Assembly: GCA_964353175.1 (NCBI GenBank)
Contig: CAYGUX010000039.1
Span: 1-15,736 of the forward strand
Direction of reading: 5' to 3'
Length of the DNA: 15,736 nucleotides
Origin: JAIYCX01 sp964353175
Lineage (GTDB): Bacteria; Bdellovibrionota_C; UBA2361; SZUA-149; DAOLCO01
Shown: piece by piece, positions 1-5,867 of the stretch
Layout of the letters: each line of letters opens with the position of its first letter
How positions within the stretch are numbered: position 1 is the first letter of the stretch
Made by a program: the position numbers and the translations under genes
Notes under the pieces: model-generated
Told to the model about the DNA's origin: nothing
What the model saw: the letters and a program-made list of their open reading frames with translations, nothing else
Databases searched by the model: none

Positions 1-34
1 TTCTGGTACGTGGGCTTGAGTTAAGGAGATTTTT

Positions 35-721
35 ATGGTTCGACGAAGAAATAGAAGAAACCTTGAGACGATTCACCTTTTGCCACTGGGTTTGTCTCGC
101 GAAGATTGGAGATATTTTAGCGACCAACTTTATGAACGGGCGGCTGCTGACCGAGTAACTCTCAGTTACTTACATTCTTCTGGTGAAAATGAAACTAGCT
201 TTGTTGGGTCCTCGCTGGATCTTTGTAGATTCCTAACAAATTTTCCAAACGAGAGCGCGCAGTGGCATTTGGGTGACCACTTCGCCCGACCGTTCTCTAG
301 CACCCAAGCCGAGTATTGGCTGAGGCCAATTACCCTATACTTCGATTGCAAAAATCAAAGTATTTCATCTGAAGAAAGAAAGATCTTCGATAAATACGGA
401 CTAGTCTGCGATGAGGAAGGCAGTATACTCCGCCTTACCTCTAGCTTGTGGAGATGCATCTTTCTCTTGAAAGACCCAGCTTTTCGAAGTGAAAAACGTT
501 TCTTTCTGGATTTGATTTCTTTGACAGGTCCCCAAGTAATGGAGACATTAAAACGGAGACATACTGCCCCTACGGACGAAATTTATCGCCCGACTTATCA
601 TGGCGATGGCGACGGAATCCCTACTCTAGAAGAACTCTATTCTCGACCTTGGGAACCTATTACCTGTTGCCTCGGCGACGACGCCTCCTGTGATTTTTGT
701 GAGGAAGGAGCTTGTCTATAA
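35..721 (+). CDS. Hypothetical protein with Cys-rich C-terminus
   Basis: I do not recognise this 228-residue protein. The ATG at 35 is preceded by a good ribosome binding site (AAGGAG, about 6 nt spacing), and the gene is followed by its own intrinsic terminator, so it is very likely expressed. The N-terminus is strongly basic (MVRRRNRRN). There is no signal peptide or membrane segment. The middle is a mixed, aromatic-rich soluble sequence. The last 41 residues stand out: HGDGDGIPT (189-197) resembles the Asp-rich loops of calcium-binding repeats, and it is followed by cysteines at 211, 212, 219, 222 and 227, a spacing that could bind a metal. Base composition looks slightly richer in G+C than the rest of the window. 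No function can be assigned. Confidence 0.75.
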   Translation: MVRRRNRRNLETIHLLPLGLSREDWRYFSDQLYERAAADRVTLSYLHSSGENETSFVGSSLDLCRFLTNFPNESAQWHLGDHFARPFSSTQAEYWLRPITLYFDCKNQSISSEERKIFDKYGLVCDEEGSILRLTSSLWRCIFLLKDPAFRSEKRFFLDLISLTGPQVMETLKRRHTAPTDEIYRPTYHGDGDGIPTLEELYSRPWEPITCCLGDDASCDFCEEGACL

Positions 722-727
722 TTCAAC

Positions 728-778
728 GCCCCCTCATCGAAGGTTTTTTACCAATGATGTAGGGGGCTTCTCTTTTTA
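728..778 (+). terminator. Intrinsic terminator after the 35-721 gene
   Basis: GCCCCCT (728-734) pairs with AGGGGGC (761-767). The stem is extended by CATC (735-738) with GATG (756-759) across a one-base bulge, and is followed by a T-rich tail (768-778). It starts 7 bases after the stop codon. The opposite strand lacks a T-run after the stem, so it serves the plus-strand gene. Confidence 0.85.
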
Positions 779-828
779 ACTAACAAATATGGCAAACTAA
801 CTTCTTATAAAAAACAGATATTCAGCGA

Positions 829-2208
829 CTAAGAAAGGCAGAACACAACGTATAGAGTTGCCAAAATAAGTTGGGCCAAAGCAAATGGCAAGGCGAGTTT
901 AACAAAACGACCAAAGTTCACCCCTAGTTTTTCTTTCTGCATCAGAGTTACCGCAACAACAGTCGATGCAGATCCAATCGGAGTGATGTTACCACCTAGA
1001 TTAGAACCAAAAACAAGGCTCCACCAAAGAGGAGAGTCAGACGCCGTTACTGGAACACGTGCTGCAAGCACCTTTGCCAAGACTGCAGCTAGTGGAATAT
1101 TATCCGTTACCGAACTTGCTATAGCAGAAGCCCACAATAATCCAACCACACCAAGATTGGGGCCTATGCCAATGACTTTTTCAATACCTATACCTATCCA
1201 ACTTAATACCTGAGCATGCTCCATGGCGTTTATCACTACGAATAGAGTCATAAAGAACCAAATTAAATCCCAATCAAGCGCAGAATAGAACTTATCTACT
1301 TCATGTTTGTAAGTCCAAAGAGCTAAGAAACCAAATGATAAGGCGATAAAACCTAATCCAAGATCTTGTAGATAAGGGATATTTGCAGTAGTGGCAAACA
1401 GACCTATCAGTAAAATAAAAGAAAGTGCGCTGAAATAGAAAAACCTTACGCTAACAATGTTGTCGTTTTCATCAAAACCAGAAACGAGCTCTATCGCTTG
1501 TGCCTTCTCTTCGGCTGTTATTAGCTTATCGATTTTAAAAACCTTAGCACCTAACCAAAGGGTCGCAGTACTTGCAATAATAACAAAGGGGGCACTCTTC
1601 ATAAGAAAAGTCATAAAACTAATCCCTGCAATATTGCCGACAATAATATTAGGAACCGATGAAATCAAGGTCAATAGACCACCTACGTTAGTAAGCAATC
1701 CCTCAATCATAAGGAAACCAAGTAACTGTCCATTTCGACCCAATTTTGAAAGCGAAACCACTGTTAAGGAACCAATGATAATCATAGCAGTTACATTGTT
1801 AAGGAATGCTGAGAATAGAACTGTAAGAGTTCCATAGTATATCAAAAGTTTCGAAGGGTCTCCCCTAGAGAGCTTGGTCAATTTAAGCGCAATCCAAGAG
1901 AACAGACCTGAACGCGAAGTCACATCAACAAACAAGCTTGAGCCTACAATAATAGAAATAACCTCCCAATCTATTCCAGTGATAAATACAGGGATATTTA
2001 GCTTTTCATGGAAAACATTTTCTATCGCACCGATTGGAAGAACTTGAAAAAAATCTGCAAGCAAGACGCTAATAATTGCAAAAGTAGCGGTAATTAGCGA
2101 TTTTTTTGCATGAATCTTTTCTTCCAAGGCAAGTCCAAGAATCATGCAGGCAAGAATGAAAAAAAATAGCAAAGTTACTGTGGAAGAAATCTCGTGATGT
2201 ACGTTCAT
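829..2208 (-). CDS. ArsB/NhaD-type (ion transporter superfamily) permease
   Basis: A 459-residue polytopic inner-membrane protein with roughly 11-12 hydrophobic segments across its length, the normal size for the ArsB/NhaD/SLC13-like permease group. Family hallmarks occur twice in pseudo-symmetric halves: FLNNVTAM (135-142) and SSVTDNIPLA (365-374) are the paired N-[NV]-T / T-D-N-I motifs. SSVPNIIVG (183-191) and GSNLGGNITPIGSAS (401-415) are the hairpin-loop motifs that line the ion and substrate site. A charged linker (about 225-250) joins the halves. Known members exchange Na+ for H+ or move arsenite or organic anions; the substrate here cannot be read from the sequence. It is the second gene of an operon, 12 bp downstream of the stress-protein gene, and so is probably co-transcribed from the promoter upstream of 3066. 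Confidence 0.88.
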   Translation of the reverse strand: MNVHHEISSTVTLLFFFILACMILGLALEEKIHAKKSLITATFAIISVLLADFFQVLPIGAIENVFHEKLNIPVFITGIDWEVISIIVGSSLFVDVTSRSGLFSWIALKLTKLSRGDPSKLLIYYGTLTVLFSAFLNNVTAMIIIGSLTVVSLSKLGRNGQLLGFLMIEGLLTNVGGLLTLISSVPNIIVGNIAGISFMTFLMKSAPFVIIASTATLWLGAKVFKIDKLITAEEKAQAIELVSGFDENDNIVSVRFFYFSALSFILLIGLFATTANIPYLQDLGLGFIALSFGFLALWTYKHEVDKFYSALDWDLIWFFMTLFVVINAMEHAQVLSWIGIGIEKVIGIGPNLGVVGLLWASAIASSVTDNIPLAAVLAKVLAARVPVTASDSPLWWSLVFGSNLGGNITPIGSASTVVAVTLMQKEKLGVNFGRFVKLALPFALAQLILATLYVVFCLS

Positions 2209-2220
2209 GAATGCATAAAC

Positions 2221-3066
2221 CTATAATAGAAGAAGAGGTAGCGTCTTTAATTCGACTGCAAGAGCATAGGCTCTGCCACTCATTGCAAGTTGCCCATCTA
2301 CTTTTGTATTAATAATAAGTAGATCCACCTTTTGGCGATCCAGTAGTCCTTTATAGTCATCAAGAGCGTGCCCTAACTTTACAATACCTTCAACGACCAT
2401 CTCACTAAATTGCGAATGAAGGACTTGTTTGGCGTCGTTGATATAATCGGTAGGAAGTTTTATTAGCTCCGCTCTAAGCCTATCGCGAGCTACATCTGTA
2501 TCGATTTCTGAAATCTTGCTGATTGCATCTATGTAATAGTTGAAGATTTTATCGTCCTCAATATGAGTAAGTGTAAGCTTACCTTTGGGTCGGGCGAAGG
2601 CGGACCCCCAAGAAATTAATTGAGCATCTCCGGTGAGATGATTAGTCTGTACCATTATATCAGTAACGGCATTTAGCTTAGAGCCTAATTCCGCGACTGA
2701 AAAATTAGGCAAAAGCAATACAGGAGAGGAGGTTACTTGAGTAATCGCATCGGCATAGTCAGATAAACCATAAACGAGATTCGCATCCGCAGTTTTAATA
2801 TTTCTTTGGCAGACAATGAGATCTGGAGCAGCCGCATTTATCTTATCTAAAAGCTCTCTGACTGAGGAATATGAATGTTTAGAAAGAATGGTCCAATCTG
2901 GTAGTGCCCAAGAAGGGAGAAGTCTTCGGCATATCTGAGCGAGCTGTCCACTTTCATCCTCTTCTAAGTCCGTAATCAACACGACTTTTTCAATGACAGG
3001 CTCGCTATAAAGATAACGTTCCTTTAACGCGCTATTAAACTGCGATTGAAATTGATCGATTCGCAT
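2221..3066 (-). CDS. Tandem universal-stress-protein-like (UspA fold) protein
   Basis: A 281-residue soluble protein that appears to contain two UspA-like Rossmann domains, about residues 25-120 and 130-281. Each shows the pattern of a hydrophobic strand, helix and strand: KVVLITDLEED (27-37), PDLIVCQRN (81-89) and SSPVLLLP (113-120) in the first; KVDLLIINTK (246-255) and LPLLLL (276-281) in the second. The ATP-binding G-x2-G-x9-G-S/T signature of ATP-type Usps is not visible in either half, so it may belong to the non-nucleotide class. The ATG at 3066 has a good ribosome binding site (GGGAG, 8 nt away). It is the first gene of a two-gene operon with the permease, which suggests that it senses or tunes that transporter; this is inference. 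Confidence 0.75.
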   Translation of the reverse strand: MRIDQFQSQFNSALKERYLYSEPVIEKVVLITDLEEDESGQLAQICRRLLPSWALPDWTILSKHSYSSVRELLDKINAAAPDLIVCQRNIKTADANLVYGLSDYADAITQVTSSPVLLLPNFSVAELGSKLNAVTDIMVQTNHLTGDAQLISWGSAFARPKGKLTLTHIEDDKIFNYYIDAISKISEIDTDVARDRLRAELIKLPTDYINDAKQVLHSQFSEMVVEGIVKLGHALDDYKGLLDRQKVDLLIINTKVDGQLAMSGRAYALAVELKTLPLLLL

Positions 3067-3204
3067 TCTTACAAACTCCCTTAAACTACTCTCTCTACTT
3101 ATTACTAAAATAGCAGAACAACATAAAAGTCCATGTATGTAAACTAAAAATCTTTTGAGAATTAACTAAACTAATATTTTTACGATTTTTCATATTCATG
3201 ACAC

Positions 3205-3612
3205 CTAATGCACAACACGGAGAGCAAATAGCTCTATGCTCCTATTTTCCAATCTCACGTTATAACTATATTGATGGCGTATATTCTGAGGTGAATCTAT
3301 AAGAACAGAATTGGTTGCAGAGAGTTGCAGGGGATAGACTATTAAGTATGCCTTCCCTATATTCTTCTCAGACAAGATTTTGCCTATCGAAACACTTGAT
3401 TGGCAATCAATATATGTAACCTTGTACCCACTCTGTTCAAGTTTATCTTTATAGGCTTTCATTGAAGCTCGATGATAAACCAATTTATTCTTATGAAATT
3501 GATACTGAGCAAAAAAGAGATAATCTTCTACAATAAAAACAGATCTACTCGCCTTTAAAGCAGGATGCTTTTTAAATAAATGATGCGGATATATCAATGT
3601 GGCTTCTATCAT
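3205..3612 (-). pseudogene. Truncated cryptochrome/photolyase-family gene (N-terminal fragment)
   Basis: The reading frame from the ATG at 3612 begins MIEATLIYPHHLFKKHPAL and continues with VEDYLFFAQYQFHKNKL, HRASMKAYKDKL and GYKVTYIDCQSS. From memory, this is the N-terminal alpha/beta domain of the photolyase-related (DPRP, FeS-BCP-like) cryptochrome/photolyase family, whose members run to about 500 residues. Only about 135 residues remain. The frame ends at 3205, with no continuation in any frame before the next gene, so the whole helical FAD-binding domain is missing. No ribosome binding site precedes 3612, and a MITE-like element sits 13 bp upstream. The same frame stays open upstream to a GTG at 3741, but that part is encoded by the element. 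A functional product is unlikely. Confidence 0.75.
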
Positions 3613-3629
3613 ATGCAAAAAGCTATCAT

Positions 3630-3783
3630 GGGTCTGTTGCGAAATACTAACATTGTCATTGAGAAGAGCGAAGCGACGGCCTGCGCTGAGCCTGTCGAAG
3701 CGTGGCAATCTCAAATATTTACAGATAGTTGAGATTGCCACGCTTCGCTCGCAATGACAAATATTTCATTTTTCAACAGGCCC
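3630..3783. mobile_element. MITE-like 154-bp palindromic element with 5-bp target duplication
   Basis: Terminal inverted repeats GGGTCTGTTGCGAAAT (3630-3645) and ATTTTTCAACAGGCCC (3768-3783) match over most positions (GGG[T/C]CTGTTG then an A-rich end), and the 5-bp direct repeat ATCAT flanks both sides (3625-3629, 3784-3788). The ends resemble the CTGTTG-A-rich termini of several IS families. There is no transposase, so a non-autonomous element is the simplest reading. Its core is an imperfect palindrome described separately. It lies just upstream of the photolyase fragment. Because the flanks are themselves partly symmetric (ATCAT/ATGAT), the exact ends carry some uncertainty. Confidence 0.7.
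3655..3758. repeat. Imperfect palindrome of the GCGAGCGAAGCGTGGCAATCTC type
   Basis: An 18-bp perfect inverted repeat (3696-3713 with 3730-3747, 16-nt loop) contains the motif CGAAGCGTGGCAATCTCA. The outer arms GTCATTG (3655-3661) and CAATGAC (3752-3758) pair with each other. The left arm carries an extra segment of about 20 nt (around 3676-3695), so GAAGCG occurs twice on that side. This palindrome is more G+C-rich than its surroundings. From memory, this repeat type is scattered through many bacterial chromosomes. Confidence 0.8.
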
Positions 3784-3984
3784 ATCATATTGTAATTTTA
3801 ATGAGAGTTAGATCGTCTTTACCACAGGGGGAGGGATGTTTTAATATATAATTTGACAAGATTGAGCGACCAATGAGTCGAGATTAGTTATCTAGTCCTT
3901 GTTTTGTCTCTGGTGTTGTCTCTGTTACACCCTATTTTTACCTACTGAATTTTGCTTTATCTACTATTCTATCGAAAGAGGAAC

Positions 3985-4686
3985 ATGAATAAAAATTATC
4001 TTTTTATAGGCGCCTCAAGTAAGATTGCTACAGAAGCTTGTCTTAACTTGAAGAACGAGGGCCATAAAATCATAGGCCTAACCACAAAAGAGGACTATAT
4101 TAATAATTCATATAAAGCTCTGTATTCAGTCCCCAATTATAGATTGGATAACCTACCAGAGATTAATTTGAACGCTCTTGATGGCTTAGTATATTTCCCG
4201 GGTAGTATTAGTCTAAAGCCTTTTTTAAGGATCTCAGAGGAAGACTTTCTAGAAGATTTTAAACTTAATGCATTAGGAGCGGTATCTTCTATTCAAAAAT
4301 ATCTTCCACTTCTGAAAAATGGGGCTAACCCATCTATAGTATTAATAAGCTCTGTCGCCGCAAGCATTGGTCTACCATTTCATACCTCCATATCAATGGC
4401 CAAAAGTGCAGTGGAAGGTCTGGCGAAGTCCTTAGCCTCCGAGCTCTCCCCCACTATAAGAGTTAATTGCGTAGCGCCTTCATTGACGAATACACCCTTA
4501 GCAGAGAAATTAATTAACACCTCAGAAAAATACGAGTCCTCTCAAAAAAGAAATCCAATGAGCAAGGTCGGCGAAGCTCATGAAATTTCCTCTGCTATCC
4601 TTTTTCTACTCTCTGAGGCCTCCTCTTGGATAACGGGTCAAATACTTGCAGTAGATGGAGGCATGTCTACGATTAGAAATAGATAG
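3985..4686 (+). CDS. Short-chain dehydrogenase/reductase (SDR) with atypical active site
   Basis: A 233-residue Rossmann-fold SDR. I chose the ATG at 3985 because it is preceded by AGAGG and gives the standard SDR N-terminus; a TTG at 3952 would add 11 unlikely residues. The cofactor loop is GASSKIATEA (9-18), lacking the glycines of the usual TGxxxGxG. FPGS (71-74) stands where NAG is usual. N95, S122/S123, NCVAPSLTNTPLAE (161-174) and GQILAVDGG (218-226) are as expected. The catalytic Tyr of YxxxK is replaced by Ile136 (HTSISMAK, K140), as in a subset of SDRs with an H-x-x-I-x-x-x-K pattern. The substrate is unknown. I recall close relatives next to cryptochrome/photolyase genes, which fits the photolyase fragment lying divergently upstream; that link is inference. 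Confidence 0.85.
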   Translation: MNKNYLFIGASSKIATEACLNLKNEGHKIIGLTTKEDYINNSYKALYSVPNYRLDNLPEINLNALDGLVYFPGSISLKPFLRISEEDFLEDFKLNALGAVSSIQKYLPLLKNGANPSIVLISSVAASIGLPFHTSISMAKSAVEGLAKSLASELSPTIRVNCVAPSLTNTPLAEKLINTSEKYESSQKRNPMSKVGEAHEISSAILFLLSEASSWITGQILAVDGGMSTIRNR

Positions 4687-4751
4687 TCTTGAGCCCTATT
4701 CTCAGGCAAAGTTGGTAGTAAGGCATTCAACCTTGGAGCGTCTTCTTCGTT

Positions 4752-5150
4752 ATGGCTGAAAGCAAAAAAGATGCAATAACTTTAATCTCTAGAGGGAAGT
4801 CTACAAAGGCGAAGATCGGTAGTAGAAGCATGCCGCATCGTTTGAGAAATGAGGAGAGCTTAGCAGTTAGACGAGCAATTGATTTAGGGTGTCTTGAGCT
4901 TTACCCATGGAGTAGAGAGAATCCTTCTAACATTTTTAAAAAGTTGTGCATCTCGCTTAATAAAAGACCAATTTTTTGCGTTCATGAGAAGAAGCAATCT
5001 GTGGTATGGTATGAGTTAGCTGGAGAAACTGAAGCCACTCCTCGGGGGCAATTTCCATTTATGCTTAGCAACAATGTCATGAGTATTTTCTTAGAGGAAA
5101 GAAAATCTGCAAAACTTCTTGCAAAGTCGCTCAGTCAATCCCTAAGTTAA
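4752..5150 (+). CDS. Hypothetical basic protein
   Basis: An unrecognised 132-residue soluble protein, 65 bp downstream of the SDR gene on the same strand and possibly co-transcribed with it. The first 45 residues are rich in Lys, Arg and Ser (for example SRGKSTKAKIGSRSMPHRLR at 13-32), like a nucleic-acid-binding tail. A compact mixed region follows with the strands RPIFCVHEK (72-80) and SVVWYELAG (83-91). The C-terminus (110-132) is an amphipathic helix rich in Ser, Leu and Lys. There is no signal peptide or membrane segment. A GGAG lies 13 nt before the ATG, slightly far for a ribosome binding site. No domain can be named. Confidence 0.6.
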   Translation: MAESKKDAITLISRGKSTKAKIGSRSMPHRLRNEESLAVRRAIDLGCLELYPWSRENPSNIFKKLCISLNKRPIFCVHEKKQSVVWYELAGETEATPRGQFPFMLSNNVMSIFLEERKSAKLLAKSLSQSLS

Positions 5151-5169
5151 ACCAGCATTAAGTTAAAAG

Positions 5170-5192
5170 CTAGCCTGCCTACCGCCCTAACA
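5170..5192. repeat. Degenerate 23-bp direct repeat, copy 1
   Basis: CTAGCCT[G/A]CCTA...CCCTAACA occurs here and at 5575-5597, matching at 19 of 23 positions; all four differences are transitions. On the minus strand both copies are preceded at similar distances (55 and 50 nt) by GAAGAG[T/C]CCAA, so the two may be remnants of a longer duplication. Confidence 0.5.
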
Positions 5193-5345
5193 CATTAAAT
5201 AAACCCAAAACTCTCCGGAGTGGTGCACTTCTATCTTGGACTCTTCGAAGAATGGACGCAAAAAAGATAAAACAAAAACCCAAGACCTCATTTTTAAAAT
5301 GCATCACTATCCCCTTAATCAGAGTATGTGAATTCTTAACAATAA

Positions 5346-5368
5346 GAGCGTAAACCTGTATTACGCTC
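5346..5368. other. Perfect 8-bp hairpin without T-tract
   Basis: GAGCGTAA (5346-5353) and TTACGCTC (5361-5368) enclose a 7-nt loop. Neither strand has a T-run after the stem, so it is not a standard terminator. It lies about 200 bp after the preceding gene. Confidence 0.5.
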
Positions 5369-5574
5369 AGCCATACAAGAGGCTTACCTCCTAATGACTG
5401 AGAATTATAACTTCTACCCAAATTAACTTATTATTTGTTTCTATCCGACCAACGAGATAAATATCAGCAACACAGTAGCTTTATACATCAAACAACTGTA
5501 GATATAAAGCCTGCCTTTATTTATTTTGGAATTAAACTAATTTTATTTCCTAGCTCTACATGGTCAATTTATTT

Positions 5575-5597
5575 CTAGCCTACCTATTACCCTAACA
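5575..5597. repeat. Degenerate 23-bp direct repeat, copy 2
   Basis: Second copy of the motif at 5170-5192, with AC and TTA replacing the corresponding GC and CCG positions. It lies 270 bp upstream of the flagellin start. Confidence 0.5.
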
Positions 5598-5661
5598 AGC
5601 TCATATTATTAACTATTCTTAAGGCAATCCTCAAGTTGGGCTCTTCACCCTTTTCAAAGCC

Positions 5662-5689
5662 TAAACTAAAATAGTTAAAATGCCGACCT
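5662..5689 (+). promoter_or_regulatory. Candidate sigma-28 (FliA-type) flagellin promoter
   Basis: TAAACTAA (5662-5669) and GCCGACCT (5682-5689) resemble the sigma-28 consensus TAAAGTTT-N11-GCCGATAA, with the spacer one base longer and two mismatches in the -10 box. Filament genes are the usual sigma-28 targets. It would give a leader of about 170 nt. Confidence 0.4.
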
Positions 5690-5856
5690 AAAGTACTGAG
5701 ATCTCTGGGATTATTTGAGATTGGAAACTGGCTAAATATCAAGGAAGTTAATGTAATGGCCGGGTGCTGTAAGGTGTTATTGATCCTAAATGGATCAGAT
5801 TTTTTTCTACATACTTTGTGGGATCGTTTTTCTGTTGCCATAGATCTAAGGCCAAT

Positions 5857-5861
5857 GGAGG
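5857..5861 (+). promoter_or_regulatory. Ribosome binding site that fixes the flagellin start
   Basis: GGAGG lies 6 nt before the ATG at 5868. The in-frame TTG at 5862 directly follows the site and cannot be used, so translation starts at ATG-AGT-AGA (MSR). Confidence 0.8.
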
Positions 5862-5867
5862 TTGAAG

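Larger units (their letters stand above)
5151..5867. other. 717-bp intergenic region upstream of the flagellin gene
   Basis: No convincing gene is present; the longest minus-strand frames (80 and 84 codons) have no recognisable similarity and odd composition. It holds a perfect 8-bp hairpin (5346-5368), a degenerate 23-bp direct repeat (5170-5192 and 5575-5597), an inverted repeat CTTTATA/TATAAAG around 5480-5510 and a candidate flagellar sigma-28 promoter (5662-5689). Confidence 0.6.

Noticed and set aside
3655..3758. Intrinsic terminator between the divergent photolyase fragment and SDR
   Set aside because: The stem has no T-tract and lies upstream of both genes; a mobile palindrome explains it better.
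3853..3858. TTGACA upstream of the SDR as a -35 box
   Set aside because: No -10-like hexamer lies at 16-18 bp.
3952..3984. TTG start adding 11 residues to the SDR
   Set aside because: The ATG at 3985 has a ribosome binding site and gives the standard SDR N-terminus.
5179..5421. 80-codon minus-strand frame between the 4752-5150 gene and the flagellin gene
   Set aside because: No recognisable similarity, a Shine-Dalgarno-like AGGAGG that does not fit its start, and a perfect hairpin inside. Treated as non-coding.
5587..5841. 84-codon minus-strand frame directly upstream of the flagellin gene
   Set aside because: No family pattern, no ribosome binding site judged convincing, and it overlaps the likely flagellin promoter. 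Could be a small real gene but not supported.
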